A stretch of 46,002 nucleotides of DNA from Petrachloros mirabilis ULC683 (GCF_009939295.1 NZ_WVIC01000035.1:1-46002), one strand, 5' to 3'. Shown: positions 24,830 to 35,844, counted from the first letter of the stretch. Program-made: numbers and translations. The notes: generated by a model not told the origin, from the sequence alone.

Positions 24830-24949
24830 AGCTTGGGTTCTGCTCAATTTAGCTTGATTTATCTTTGCTAACAAATAGGAGACTGTGATATGCCACTCAC
24901 CGCTCAACAAGGCTAAGATTGAGTAGATAACTGCGATTAGCTTGCTGAT

Positions 24950-25174
24950 ATGACAACCGCATCCCTTGTTATCCATAGCGACCCTGACATTCTGGGAGGG
25001 ATCCCTGTTTTTGTCGGAACTCGTGTGCCAATGAAAACACTGCTTGATTATCTTGAAGCGGGCGATCCATTGGATGAATTTCTAGATCATTTTCCGAGTG
25101 TTAAGCGTGAGCAGGCAATTGCAGCTCTTGAATTAGCAAAGGAAATGCTGACAGCCTATGCGAATCCTGCTTAA
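24950..25174 (+). CDS. DUF433 antitoxin-like protein
   Basis: A 74-residue DUF433 protein. SDPDILGGIPVFVGTRVPMK, TLLDYLEAGDPLDEFLDHFP and VKREQAIAALELAKEMLTA give the winged-helix-like fold. DUF433 proteins act as antitoxins to PIN-like (DUF5615) partners and contain the DNA-binding part. It overlaps the next gene by 17 bases, which indicates translational coupling. Confidence 0.93.
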   Translation: MTTASLVIHSDPDILGGIPVFVGTRVPMKTLLDYLEAGDPLDEFLDHFPSVKREQAIAALELAKEMLTAYANPA

Positions 25175-25484
25175 TGAATGTGCCCCACGTCCCCTTAAGC
25201 GTGAATTAGCTGATTACGAGATACGCACAGTTGTTGAGATGGGATGGTCAGGGAAAAAGAATGGTGAATTGTTGCGGCTCATGAGTCAAGAGGGCTTCAC
25301 GATTCTACTTACAACAGATCAAAATTTGCGGTATCAGCAGAATTTAGGGCAAGCTGGAGTGGCAGTCGTTGTTCTTGTAGCACGCAGTAATCGATTGCCA
25401 GATTTAGTACCTCTGATACCTGATGTTTGTAGTGTCTTGAACACAATTGCACCGGGGCAAGTAATCGAAGTTGGAGGCTCCTAA
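25158..25484 (+). CDS. DUF5615 PIN-like toxin candidate
   Basis: A 108-residue PIN-like protein: MRILLNECAPRPLKRELADY, TVVEMGWSGKKNGELLRLMS, FTILLTTDQNLRYQQNL. The usual DUF5615 start is LLDE, but here it is LLNE, so the first acidic residue of the active site is Asn6. The TTDQNL Asp is kept. The protein may therefore have weak or altered nuclease activity. It pairs with the DUF433 gene, and the attC-like site follows 18 bases after its stop. Confidence 0.9.
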   Translation: MRILLNECAPRPLKRELADYEIRTVVEMGWSGKKNGELLRLMSQEGFTILLTTDQNLRYQQNLGQAGVAVVVLVARSNRLPDLVPLIPDVCSVLNTIAPGQVIEVGGS

Positions 25485-25502
25485 TAATCGTGCAAGCGGT
25501 GC

Positions 25503-25593
25503 GGCATAACAACCCCAATGCACCCAACTGCCGAGAGTTTATTTATGATGGGCTTTCGAGGTTATCTGCGGCGGGTGAGGGACAACGTTAGAC
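25503..25593 (+). other. attC-like imperfect inverted repeat after DUF433-DUF5615
   Basis: The left arm GCATAACAACCCCAATGCAC-CCAACTGCCG and the right arm CTGCGGCGGGTGAGGGACAA-CGTTAGAC are partly complementary with bulges. The right end GTTAGAC fits the R' core GTTRRRY exactly, and ATAAC fits R'' in part. AACAACCCCAATGCACC recurs exactly in the site at 41903-41992. The following gene (VOC 4) has different base composition from its neighbours. Confidence 0.6.
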
Positions 25594-25665
25594 CGCCAAC
25601 AGAGGATTGATGACCTTTTCCGAGAACGGCGCAGACCCTACTTCTAATCAGGATGGAGGAACAAC

Positions 25666-26151
25666 ATGACAAACATCGCCAAGAACAGGATTTGCCTTTG
25701 GTACGAACGTGATGCCGAGGAGGCGGCGCGGTTCTACGGTAAGACCTTTCCCAACTCGTCCGTCGGCGCGGTGCATCTCGCACCGGGCGACTTTCCGTCG
25801 GGCAAACAAGGGGACGTGTTGACAGTCGAGTTCACCGTGATGGGCATCCCCTGTCTGGGGCTTAACGGTGGACCCACGTTCAAGCATAACGAGGCGTTCT
25901 CGTTCCAGGTTGCCACTGAAGATCAGGCCGAGACGGATCGGTATTGGAACGCGATCGTTGGCAACGGCGGCCAGGAGAGCGAGTGCGGTTGGTGCAAAGA
26001 CAAGTGGGGTATCTCTTGGCAGATTACGCCGATCGCGTTGACCAAGGCGTATACCAGCTGCGATCGCGCCGCTGCCAAGCGGGCGTTTGAAGCAATGATG
26101 ACGATGAGAAAGATCGACATCGCCGTGATCGAAGCGGCGGTTCGTGGCTGA
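25666..26151 (+). CDS. VOC protein 4 (PhnB/3-dmu-9_3-mt type)
   Basis: A 161-residue VOC protein: NRICLWYERDAEEAARFYGK, TFPNSSVGAVHLAPGDFPSG, LTVEFTVMGIPCLGLNGGPT, KHNEAFSFQVATEDQAETDR, and the repeated-module ending SECGWCKDKWGISWQITP. This is the 3-dmu-9_3-mt branch. GGAGG precedes the ATG. Codon use is richer in G/C at third positions than nearby genes, which together with an attC-like site ahead and GTTAGGC directly after the stop suggests a cassette acquired from elsewhere. Confidence 0.92.
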   Translation: MTNIAKNRICLWYERDAEEAARFYGKTFPNSSVGAVHLAPGDFPSGKQGDVLTVEFTVMGIPCLGLNGGPTFKHNEAFSFQVATEDQAETDRYWNAIVGNGGQESECGWCKDKWGISWQITPIALTKAYTSCDRAAAKRAFEAMMTMRKIDIAVIEAAVRG

Positions 26152-26153
26152 GC

Positions 26154-26160
26154 GTTAGGC
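26154..26160 (+). other. Lone R'-like core GTTAGGC after VOC 4
   Basis: GTTAGGC, three bases past the stop of VOC 4, matches the attC R' consensus GTTRRRY. No matching left arm is visible, so it could be chance or the scar of a rearranged cassette junction. The next gene starts 58 bases later. Confidence 0.3.
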
Positions 26161-26218
26161 CGCACCAAGAAAGAATTCTCGAATGTTGACCGCTAGACTC
26201 AACCAAGGAGAGTGACCC

Positions 26219-26887
26219 ATGCGGAAGGTTATTGTCGGCGCAATGGTTTCCATGGACGGTGTCATGCAGGCACCAGGTGGGCCAACCGAGGATCCGACTA
26301 AGGGCTTCAAATTCGGTGGCTGGGTGATGCCCTATTTCGACCAAGAGTTTGGCGAAGAGCTCGATCAGATCTTCAAGGACTTCGACCTCTTGCTGGGCCG
26401 CAAGACCTATGAGATTTTTGCCGGGTACTGGCCCTACTATGACGACGGTGGCTCAGATGGCGGTATCGCCAGGCAATTCAACGAGATTAGGAAGTACGTC
26501 GTTTCGCGCTCGGGCGAGGTCGATACGAGCTGGGGGGGCTCAGTGCTCCTCCGCGGCATCGCCGACCTGAAGCGTCTGAAGCTGGAGGACGGTTCAAACC
26601 TCGTCACGCAGGGCAGCACCGAACTCGTACACGCACTACTCGCCAACGATCTAGTCGATGCGATTAGCATTTTTACGGTACCGGTCATTCTCGGCGGCGG
26701 CAAGAAGCTGTTCGCGGACGGCTCGGCACCGCATTCGTTCAAGCTGACCAGCTCGCGCGTATCGTCCACCGGCACCCTTATCGGTCACTACGAGCGCGGC
26801 GGCGAGATCAAGATTGACGACACCGCACCAGATTCCCCCAGCGAGCGTGAAATTGCCCGCCGGAAGCGGATGAAACGCGAAGGCTAA
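26219..26887 (+). CDS. RibD C-terminal/dihydrofolate reductase-like protein
   Basis: A 222-residue protein of the RibD-C/DHFR fold. MRKVIVGAMVSMDGVMQAPG is the family N-terminus, DLLLGRKTYEIFAGYWPYYD the nucleotide region, YVVSRSGEVDTSWGGSVLLR follows, then QGSTELVHALLANDLVDAIS and VPVILGGGKKLFADG. It is likely an NAD(P)H-dependent reductase of unknown substrate. The last ~30 residues are charged and extended. GC-rich codon use resembles VOC 4 just upstream and differs from the core genes, so the two may have arrived together. Confidence 0.92.
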   Translation: MRKVIVGAMVSMDGVMQAPGGPTEDPTKGFKFGGWVMPYFDQEFGEELDQIFKDFDLLLGRKTYEIFAGYWPYYDDGGSDGGIARQFNEIRKYVVSRSGEVDTSWGGSVLLRGIADLKRLKLEDGSNLVTQGSTELVHALLANDLVDAISIFTVPVILGGGKKLFADGSAPHSFKLTSSRVSSTGTLIGHYERGGEIKIDDTAPDSPSEREIARRKRMKREG

Positions 26888-26911
26888 AGGTTCGCGGACG
26901 CTCCTGCACTT

Positions 26912-27002
26912 ATTCGTTCCATGGAGCCTATGACGCCGTTGCTTTGGGAACGGGATTTTGGCATTACAAGTTTTATCCCATGAAAGTGACAAAAGAGGGA
27001 TA
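26912..27002. repeat. 91-bp repeat C, copy 1
   Basis: This 91-base stretch aligns without gaps to 42956-43046 at about 86% identity. The most conserved part is its last 24 bases (from CCCATGAAAGTGACAAAAGA). Neither copy has an open gene. It fills most of the gap between the RibD-like and S-formylglutathione hydrolase genes. Confidence 0.85.
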
Positions 27003-27127
27003 TCTATGATTCTGGTGCAGGTGGTGGCTAATGGTGTCACATCGAGGACAGGTGGCTGATTCTGCATGGGCTTCTACTTCCAGGTGGCAGTAGGCTGGAA
27101 GAGCACTTCGTTAAACTCGTAAACTCC

Positions 27128-27976
27128 ATGTCTGTGGCACTCACCTGTCTGCAATCTTTTGCCTGCTTTGGCGGCACGGTTAGCTTTTATGAGCATGGCT
27201 CCCAAGTTTGTCGCAGCCCGATGCGATTTGCTGTCTATCAGCCGCCTCAGGCCCAAATTGAGTCGGTGCCTGTGGTCTACTTTTTGTCAGGGCTCACCTG
27301 CACCGAAGAGAATTTTATGGCCAAGGCGGGGGCTCAACGCTATGCTGCTGAACTGGGCTTGATGCTGGTGGTTCCTGACACTAGCCCCCGCCATACGGGT
27401 ACCCCCACAGAAGATGCAGATTGGGATCTGGGTACGGGGGCGGGTTTCTATGTGGATGCCACCCAAGCTCCCTGGCACACCCATTACCAGATGTATCGCT
27501 ACGTCACAGTGGAGCTGCCAGCCCTGATTGCCCAAGAGTTCCCGGCAAAGCCTGAGGCGCAAAGCATTTGTGGCCATTCTATGGGCGGACATGGTGCTCT
27601 GATCTGTGCGCTGCGCAATCCGGGTCGCTACCGCTGCGTTTCTGCCCTGGCTCCTATTGGGGCACCGATGCGCTGTCCTTGGGGCGAAAAGGCGTTTAGC
27701 CATTATCTGGGTTCAGATCGCAATACCTGGAAAGTCTATGATGCCAGTGAGCTGGTGCTGAATACTTCAGGATGTTGTCCTATTTTGATTGATCAAGGAC
27801 TCCAGGATCAGTTTCTCTCGGAACAGCTTAAGCCTGAACTGTTTGAGCAGGCTTGTATTCAGGCTGGTTGTGATCTGACTCTGCGCCTGCACCCCCACTA
27901 TGACCACAGCTATTATTTCATTGCTAGCTTTATCGGTGAGCATCTGCAATTTCATGCCCAATACCTGCGGGCTTGA
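27128..27976 (+). CDS. fghA: S-formylglutathione hydrolase
   Basis: A 282-residue alpha/beta-hydrolase that converts S-formylglutathione to formate and glutathione in formaldehyde detoxification. Esterase D-type landmarks are VPVVYFLSGLTCTEENFMAK, GLMLVVPDTSPRHTG (oxyanion region), the nucleophile elbow GHSMGGHGA (Ser151), LIDQGLQDQFL (acid) and HPHYDHSYYFI (His). The length is as for FrmB/FghA. The partner formaldehyde dehydrogenase is not in the window. ATG 27128 starts the protein. Confidence 0.95.
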   Translation: MSVALTCLQSFACFGGTVSFYEHGSQVCRSPMRFAVYQPPQAQIESVPVVYFLSGLTCTEENFMAKAGAQRYAAELGLMLVVPDTSPRHTGTPTEDADWDLGTGAGFYVDATQAPWHTHYQMYRYVTVELPALIAQEFPAKPEAQSICGHSMGGHGALICALRNPGRYRCVSALAPIGAPMRCPWGEKAFSHYLGSDRNTWKVYDASELVLNTSGCCPILIDQGLQDQFLSEQLKPELFEQACIQAGCDLTLRLHPHYDHSYYFIASFIGEHLQFHAQYLRA

Positions 27977-28037
27977 TGATTGATGGGCTCACTCAGTTTG
28001 AGTCATTGTTTACCCACGAGATTAGGCCATGGTGGAA

Positions 28038-28226
28038 GACTACCATGTACACAAGTCCTCGGTTCTGTTATCCAGCCTGTCTAGCCCCCTAAATCCCCCA
28101 TTCTGGGGGACTTTGACGATCTGATTCCCCCCAGAATTACGCCCTGCGGGCACGCTGCGCGAGGGGGGGTTAGGGGGGCAATGCAGCATTGTGGGTTCGA
28201 CTCAGAGATGTGTGTACACCGTAGGA
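28038..28226 (+). repeat. Repeat family A, copy 3
   Basis: Ends CTACCATGTACACAAG and ATGTGTGTACACCGTAG, with flanks GGTGGAAGA and GATGGAAGG as a decayed duplication. A GC-rich short repeat (ACGCCCTGCGGGCACGCTGC-GCGAGG) interrupts one arm of the second hairpin. It ends 50 bases before the ROK kinase start, so it may carry or separate that gene's promoter. Confidence 0.8.
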
Positions 28227-28275
28227 TGGAAGGTGGGTCTGCTGTACTGTTGGGATAACTGGGGTTTCACGTTCT

Positions 28276-29181
28276 TTGTCTGCCAACCGCTTTGTGATCG
28301 GGATTGACTTGGGGGGAACGGCTATCAAGCTGGGATGTTTTGATGTGTTGGGACAGTGCCTAGCTTCTTTGGAGGTGGCAACACCACAGCCTGCCACCCC
28401 TGAGGCGGTGATGTCCACATTGGTAGAGGCGATTTCTAAACTGGATCCGGAAGAGGTTGCGATCGCACTTGGCATTGGCACCCCCGGTCCAGCAGATGCA
28501 GCTGGTCGAATTGCCCGAATTGCCATCAACCTCCCAGATTGGCAAGAGGTGCCCCTAGCGGATCGCTTAGAAGCACTCACAGGCAAGCCCACCGCCATTG
28601 GCAACGATGCCAACTGCGCGGCCCTAGGTGAAGCCTGGCTCGGGGCAGGACGCCCCTATCAAAACTGGATCTTGCTCACCCTAGGCACCGGGGTAGGCGG
28701 TGCCATTTTCTTAAATCGCAAGCTGTTTGTGGGACAAAGCGGGGCTGCTGGAGAGTTGGGGCTGATCACCCTAAGACCCAAAGGGCCACCCTGCAATAGT
28801 GGCAATGCGGGATCGCTAGAACAATATGCCTCGGCTCGCTCCATCCAGCGGCGAACCGGTTTGACCGCAGCGGCCTTGGCCGCCAAAGCCCGAGGTGGAG
28901 ACCAAGCTGCGATCGCATTTTGGCAGCAATACGGACAGGATCTAGGGGCTGGCCTTGCCAGCCTCATCTACGTCCTGACGCCAGAAGCCATCGTGCTGGG
29001 GGGTGGGGTCTCAGCGAGTGCCGATCTCTTTTTGCCAACCGCCCAGAACGAGCTAGAGCAGCGAGTGATGGCCACCTCCCGAGAAAGCTTGGTGTTGGTG
29101 CCAGCTTCCTTGGGCAATAGAGCCGGGATGTTGGGAGCTGCTCGCCTAGCCTGGGAGCGCATGGGTTTCCAACTCACCTGA
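28276..29181 (+). CDS. ROK-family sugar kinase (glucokinase-like)
   Basis: A 301-residue ROK kinase. The ATP phosphate loop is FVIGIDLGGTAIKLG (7-21), the catalytic Asp111 lies in AIGNDANCAA, LLTLGTGVGGAIF follows, and Glu160 lies in GAAGELGLITL. The zinc site typical of ROK proteins (GxxGEIGH, then CxCGxxGCxE) is eroded: Leu163 replaces His and CNSGNAGSLE keeps only Cys173. No DNA-binding domain is present, so this is a kinase and not a repressor. The start is TTG 28276 because an in-frame TAA lies 30 bases upstream; GTG 28294 would cut the phosphate loop. Confidence 0.88.
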   Translation: MSANRFVIGIDLGGTAIKLGCFDVLGQCLASLEVATPQPATPEAVMSTLVEAISKLDPEEVAIALGIGTPGPADAAGRIARIAINLPDWQEVPLADRLEALTGKPTAIGNDANCAALGEAWLGAGRPYQNWILLTLGTGVGGAIFLNRKLFVGQSGAAGELGLITLRPKGPPCNSGNAGSLEQYASARSIQRRTGLTAAALAAKARGGDQAAIAFWQQYGQDLGAGLASLIYVLTPEAIVLGGGVSASADLFLPTAQNELEQRVMATSRESLVLVPASLGNRAGMLGAARLAWERMGFQLT

Positions 29182-29204
29182 GAGCTTGTTTGACAAGTTG
29201 CTTA

Positions 29205-29312
29205 GACCTTGCACTTGCCCCCCTAACCCCCCAATTCTGGGGGGAAATGATCAGAGTTTTTGGCTTTCTCCCCCCAATTTTGGGGGGTCGGGGGGGCTAA
29301 TGCAGGGATGAA
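29205..29312 (+). repeat. Repeat family A, degenerate copy 4 in a convergent gap
   Basis: Contains the family core (CCTTGCACTTGCCCCCCTAA, CCCCCCAATTCTGGGGGG, CCCCCCAATTTTGGGGGG, GGGGGGGCTAATGCAGGGAT) but has lost both inverted ends. It lies between the converging ROK and pyrG genes, where its hairpins could act as a two-way terminator. Confidence 0.75.
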
Positions 29313-29321
29313 TGAGGCTTT

Positions 29322-31428
<2,107 letters not shown>

Positions 31429-31489
31429 TGTCAGCCCGCCTCAATCTGAGCTAAGCTAACATGTAAATCCTTCTATTTAGGTTGCAACT

Positions 31490-32374
31490 GTGCATCACCA
31501 ATTGACACTCGTTCCACTGATGGTTCTCCTGAGTGTAGGGTCGATCAGTGCTCCTGCTTTTGGGCAAGCACTGGTGCCCAGAACCTTAGAGATAGAAACA
31601 CGCCAATTGGATCGAACCGGCATGATCCTGCTGCGAGAAGCAGTCCAGCTTGCTCAGTTTCAGCAATTTGATGCAGCGCTATCGAGGGCTCAACTGGCCA
31701 GCAAACTGATTCCTACGTCTGCAGATGTATGGGCACTTTTGGGGGGTCTTTACCTCAACCAAGAAAACCTGGAAGAAGGCATTGCGTCCTTAGAGCGTGC
31801 CCGGGACTTGAGCAGTGAGAATCCGGGGGTACACTTCAGCCTAGGCTCAGCCTATTTTCGCCAGGGGCAGTATGAATCTGCCCAAAAAGCCCTGGAAGCT
31901 GGCCTGAAATTGCGGCCTAATGCCCCCGAAGCACTCTTTGACTTGGGCAACACTTACTTTATGTTGGGTCGCCATCGCCAAGCCATTGCTCAGTACAAAC
32001 AAGCCTTTGATCAAGATGACCAGTTCTGGCCTGCGGTCAATAATATTGGCTTAGTGGAATACGAGATAGGCAACGTTCAATCCGCGATGCAAAGCTGGCA
32101 GGCTGCCATTGATATTGACGATACCTCCAGTGAGCCAAAGCTAGCGATGGCCGTGGCGCTCTACGCCCAAGGACAAACGGATACGGGCCTCAAGCTAGCA
32201 GAGCAAGCTTTACAGTTAGATAGCCGTTACGGAGACGTTGAGTTTCTGCGAGAAAACCTATGGGGCGATCGCTTGATCACAGCAGCCAGAGTGGTTTTGA
32301 ACAGTCCTAGAATTCGAGCAACCCTAGCACAAGGTCAGGTGCAACCGCTGGAGTCCCGCAATGCTCTGGACTAG
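31490..32374 (+). CDS. TPR-repeat protein with signal peptide
   Basis: A 294-residue exported protein. The N-terminus (LTLVPLMVLLSVGSISAPAF-GQA) is a signal peptide with likely cleavage after Ala. Six or so TPR units follow: DVWALLGGLYLNQENLEEGI, GVHFSLGSAYFRQGQYESAQ, EALFDLGNTYFMLGRHRQAI and VNNIGLVEYEIGNVQSAMQS. It is probably periplasmic or thylakoid-lumenal and a protein-binding scaffold. GTG 31490 is the start; no ATG fits before the signal sequence. Similar TPR proteins are common in cyanobacteria and have no fixed function. Confidence 0.88.
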   Translation: MHHQLTLVPLMVLLSVGSISAPAFGQALVPRTLEIETRQLDRTGMILLREAVQLAQFQQFDAALSRAQLASKLIPTSADVWALLGGLYLNQENLEEGIASLERARDLSSENPGVHFSLGSAYFRQGQYESAQKALEAGLKLRPNAPEALFDLGNTYFMLGRHRQAIAQYKQAFDQDDQFWPAVNNIGLVEYEIGNVQSAMQSWQAAIDIDDTSSEPKLAMAVALYAQGQTDTGLKLAEQALQLDSRYGDVEFLRENLWGDRLITAARVVLNSPRIRATLAQGQVQPLESRNALD

Positions 32375-32425
32375 GAACCAGCAGCCCTTGGCTGTCTGTA
32401 CTCTGGATGACTCAGAAAAAAGGAT

Positions 32426-33037
32426 TTGAAGGGTGTGACGCAGCCGTTCAACTTGCTAGGCGTTCATTCAGTAGGCGTGCATGGAGAATCGCTGAAACCT
32501 ATAAAAATTCGACAGTTTCAGCGTCAGGATCTTGAATGTGCAGCGGATTTACTCAGTGCCAGTTTTTACCCGCAATCGGGCTGGCTGAGTTGGTTCACAC
32601 CTGTGATGCGTCTGGGAATCTATCAAGATTTGCTGATGCGGATGCAAACCAGGCAGGTGCATGGGCTCTGCTGGGTTGCGGTCTTGAATGAGGCGGTTCA
32701 GGAGAGTAGTGCCTCTGTTGTAGGGATAGTCGAGGTGGCGGTTCGACCGCTGTCTGCTTGGCCTACGCCGAAGGGGGCTGTTCCCTATGTCTCTAATCTA
32801 GCTGTGGCACCTGCGTATCGTCGCCAGGGAATTGCCTTTCAGTTGCTAATGCACTGTGAGCAGAGTGTTAAAGATTGGGGTTTTGACGAGCTGTATCTGT
32901 ATGCCATGGCCGACAATAGGGCTGCCCAGCGACTTTACACCAAGATTGGCTATCGGGTGCAGTCCCAGCCTCTGCCTTGGTTTTTGAACTTGACTCATCC
33001 CCAACAGGTGCTATGGCGTAAGCGGTTGTTGGTTTAG
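32426..33037 (+). CDS. GNAT acetyltransferase
   Basis: A 203-residue GNAT protein: [40 protein letters not shown] (acetyl-CoA loop RRQGIA), [24 protein letters not shown]. It resembles the cyanobacterial and plastid GNAT group, so protein or small-amine acetylation is possible. The start is uncertain: TTG 32426, or GTG 32435. Its end overlaps hisC, transcribed from the other strand, by four bases. A GC-rich insert-like stretch (GGCCTACGCCGAAGGGGGC, 32760-32778) codes for WPTPKGA just before the acetyl-CoA motif. Confidence 0.85.
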   Translation: MKGVTQPFNLLGVHSVGVHGESLKPIKIRQFQRQDLECAADLLSASFYPQSGWLSWFTPVMRLGIYQDLLMRMQTRQVHGLCWVAVLNEAVQESSASVVGIVEVAVRPLSAWPTPKGAVPYVSNLAVAPAYRRQGIAFQLLMHCEQSVKDWGFDELYLYAMADNRAAQRLYTKIGYRVQSQPLPWFLNLTHPQQVLWRKRLLV

Positions 33038-34134
33038 CGGAGGATTTGATGCAGTCTGGCAAGGGTGTGATCGTTCTCGGTCGGGGTGCCCACAGTGATT
33101 CGCAACCCACCCCCTGCTTCGCGGACAGAGGTGCCCAGAGCCTTAAGCTCAGCGCCTAGATCTGCTCTCTCTGGAGACTGGATATACAGGAAGTTGGCGC
33201 GGCTGGGCCAGTGACGCAGTTGGGTATAGGATTTCAGGTTTTGGTAGAGGCGATCGCGCTCTGCCCAGACTTCCGGCAGGGTAGCCAGGAGACTCTGGCG
33301 GTGGTTGAGCGCTAGCAGGGCAGCAGCTTGGGAGATCGCGGGTAAGTTATAGGGCAAGCGTACTTTTTCTAGAACCTGAATCAGATCGGGATGGGCGATT
33401 GCATACCCAATCCGATGGGCGGCCAATCGAAAGGCTTTAGAAAAGGTGCGCAAAATTACCCAGTTGGGGTGCTGGGGCAACAGGCTGACCAAGCTGGTTT
33501 GACTGAACTCAAAGTAGGCTTCGTCAATCACGACCAGAATGTCCTCCGGCAGGCTGACCAGCCAGTCTTGCTCGGCTAGGGTGAGCACATTTCCGGTGGG
33601 TGAGTTGGGATGCACCACAAACACCACCCGCACCGGTGGCTCGGCAGCTTGGTTTCTGGCCACGGCTCCCTGGGCAGCCGCCAAATCCATGGCAAACTGA
33701 TCATCCCGGCCAATGTTGACAATCGGAATACCCAGAGTTTGTGCCAGGATGGCATACATCGAAAAGGTCGGATCGGCTACCAGAATGCTGCCTTCTCCGC
33801 CCAGGCAGGTGGCAATCAGCAATGACCGGATCAGCTCGTCTGAACCATTGCCCACTGAAATCCAGGGCGCATCTAGGAGAGAGTCGTTGGGCACACTTTC
33901 AGCGACGTAGGCTGCGATCGCAGCCTTCAGCGCCCCATGTCCACCATCCGGGTAGCGATTCGCCTCAATCTGGGTTTGATACTGCCCCATCAGCTTGTGT
34001 TTCAGCTCCAGGGGCAAATCATAGGGACACTCGTTGGTGTCCAGACGATCCATGGCGATACTGAGCTCGACCGCCTCTGGATGCGGGGTATAAGCCGCCA
34101 ATCGAGCCAGATCTGAGCGAATAAACAGATGCAT
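33034..34134 (-). CDS. hisC: Histidinol-phosphate aminotransferase
   Basis: A 366-residue PLP enzyme of histidine synthesis (imidazole acetol phosphate plus Glu to histidinol phosphate). Landmarks are [63 protein letters not shown] and the Schiff-base Lys233 in [17 protein letters not shown]. It ends with [17 protein letters not shown] (phosphate-binding Arg). ATG 34134 ([19 protein letters not shown]) is preferred over an in-frame GTG 33 bases upstream. The length is normal for the family. No other his genes are in the window, as usual for cyanobacteria. Confidence 0.93.
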   Translation of the reverse strand: MHLFIRSDLARLAAYTPHPEAVELSIAMDRLDTNECPYDLPLELKHKLMGQYQTQIEANRYPDGGHGALKAAIAAYVAESVPNDSLLDAPWISVGNGSDELIRSLLIATCLGGEGSILVADPTFSMYAILAQTLGIPIVNIGRDDQFAMDLAAAQGAVARNQAAEPPVRVVFVVHPNSPTGNVLTLAEQDWLVSLPEDILVVIDEAYFEFSQTSLVSLLPQHPNWVILRTFSKAFRLAAHRIGYAIAHPDLIQVLEKVRLPYNLPAISQAAALLALNHRQSLLATLPEVWAERDRLYQNLKSYTQLRHWPSRANFLYIQSPERADLGAELKALGTSVREAGGGLRITVGTPTENDHTLARLHQILR

Positions 34135-34211
34135 AGGCCAGGGATGCTCCGACGGATAACGGTGCACCCCAGATCTTAACCTGCGGCTGCCAGCCCATTG
34201 AGCAATTTACC

Positions 34212-35615
34212 CTACTCATTCATATTGCGATAGGTAGCCACCGCAGAGGGAGACACCTGGTTAAGATAGCGAAAAATCCAATACTTAAACACCGTATCCA
34301 ACATCACCGGAAAAGTGGCAATAAACATATTGATAAAATTGCGACTTTGAGGCAAGCCAAAGTGCTCCAAAATGCTTTCAATGATCACCTCCCAGCCGTG
34401 GGGAGAATGGAAGCCCACAAAAACATCAGTAAACAGAATAATGATAAAAGCCTTGGCACTATCGCTTAAGCCATAGAGAATTTCATCAAGGAAAGACTTC
34501 AGGATGACAATTTGGGGCTTGCTCGAAAAAATGAGAATGCAAAAGACTGCAAAGGAAAGCAAATCTGCAAAAATATTTTTGATCGGATCCGTCAGTGCCC
34601 AGCGATACTCCTCAGATAGCTCCACAGCCCGACGACGAACCTGAGCTTCAAACTCAGGGGCAGTCAGGGGGCTAGAACTCAGTAAATTTTGAAACCGCAG
34701 TTGCTCCTCAAAGCGAGACAGCTCCGCCAGAATTGTATTCTCGATTTCTGGGTTAATGCGAACCTCGATCTGCTCAGAGCCCTTCCAGCGATCTACCAGG
34801 GGACTAATGATTAAATTCTTGGATACTTGCTGAGTTAGTAAAGGCAGAATAATCAGCAGTAAAATAAACTTTATAGCAGCCCGGGTACGATTTCTAGAGC
34901 TGCGAAAGTCCCGCATCACCTCTTCTTCTAAATTGGGATTTGGATCTAGCTCCCTCTTGAAACGATTGGCAGTTCTTAGAATAGACCGGGGAATAAAACT
35001 GGCGCTATCTAGCTTAGTGGGATCTGCCGAAATGTCATCTGAGGTGAACTCAGCCTCGTAAAAAGAGTCGTTAACGCCACGGAGATCAGAATCCTCAGGG
35101 TTGGCCACTGGAGGGCGTTTGCTCACAACCCTCAGGGCTGCTTCAGGAGCTTGATACCGACTCAACACCTGATCAATGAACTGCAACTTAGCCAGAACCA
35201 ACCCCGGATCCGTATCGGGTCTTTCGGCCTCAGCACTGTACTGGCCGGGAGGCAAAGTATACTCGCTCACGTAGTCACTGCGATCATCCCGCGCCGTCCG
35301 GGGTAGATCGGGTGGGGGCGGGGTCTGCTGCGATTGCTCGATTTCGATAAAGAAGCTGCTGGCCTTAAACTCGGTCAGACGCATCCGCGCCATCCGCAGA
35401 TATTTATTCAGGGAGGACTGTAAATAATCGGCAACGGCTCCGTCATATCTAGCTTCAGGACAAACATGTTGCCCCTCGAAGTACTCATCTTCAAGCTGCT
35501 TGATGGCTTGAGCCGCCCGATAGGACTCGTCTAAGGCGCGCAGCGGCGTATTGAGATACCATCTTTCAGCAGTCGAGAGGGCTTGTTTTAGACGGTTCAA
35601 GAGCGATGTTTTCAT
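34212..35615 (-). CDS. pcxA: Proton extrusion protein PcxA (CemA family)
   Basis: A 467-residue cyanobacterial counterpart of the chloroplast envelope protein CemA, needed for light-induced proton extrusion and inorganic carbon handling. The long soluble N-terminus (ERWYLNTPLRALDESYRAAQ) is followed by four hydrophobic segments near residues 248-265, 355-375, 385-405 and 430-455. Conserved pieces include AAIKFILLLIILPLLTQQVS, FSSKPQIVILKSFLDEILYG, LSDSAKAFIIILFTDVFVGF, HSPHGWEVIIESILEHFG and FPVMLDTVFKYWIFRYLN. Length and motifs are typical of PcxA. It stands alone on the minus strand next to hisC. Confidence 0.95.
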   Translation of the reverse strand: MKTSLLNRLKQALSTAERWYLNTPLRALDESYRAAQAIKQLEDEYFEGQHVCPEARYDGAVADYLQSSLNKYLRMARMRLTEFKASSFFIEIEQSQQTPPPPDLPRTARDDRSDYVSEYTLPPGQYSAEAERPDTDPGLVLAKLQFIDQVLSRYQAPEAALRVVSKRPPVANPEDSDLRGVNDSFYEAEFTSDDISADPTKLDSASFIPRSILRTANRFKRELDPNPNLEEEVMRDFRSSRNRTRAAIKFILLLIILPLLTQQVSKNLIISPLVDRWKGSEQIEVRINPEIENTILAELSRFEEQLRFQNLLSSSPLTAPEFEAQVRRRAVELSEEYRWALTDPIKNIFADLLSFAVFCILIFSSKPQIVILKSFLDEILYGLSDSAKAFIIILFTDVFVGFHSPHGWEVIIESILEHFGLPQSRNFINMFIATFPVMLDTVFKYWIFRYLNQVSPSAVATYRNMNE

Positions 35616-35844
35616 AGGATGCGATTCCGAATGGGATCTGAGTCCGAAGGTGGCCTGGGATGAGATGCTTCTGGGAGTGGCTTAAGCGGCAGATCCAGGT
35701 CTCCATGGATTTGCAAACTGACTTACTCGCACTTCTAGCAAAATTAGCTTGCCAATATTTTGAACTACCCATAGGGGTTCCTTCATGCCCCGCGCCATTT
35801 TTTTGCCACTGAATTTGGTCATGATTGACCCATACTCGGTTTCA
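35616..35844. other. Gap upstream of pcxA with short unrecognised frames
   Basis: Two short plus-strand frames are visible. ATG 35705 gives 35 codons (MDLQTDLLALLAKLACQYFE...). ATG 35785 starts MPRAIFLPLNLVMIDPYSVS and, if the downstream repeat insertion is ignored, would end after GHRRA. I recognise neither. The pcxA promoter must lie here. Confidence 0.3.

Noticed and set aside
26154-26160. GTTAGGC as proof of a complete attC site after VOC 4
   Set aside because: A seven-base match without a left arm can be chance; listed only as a lone core.
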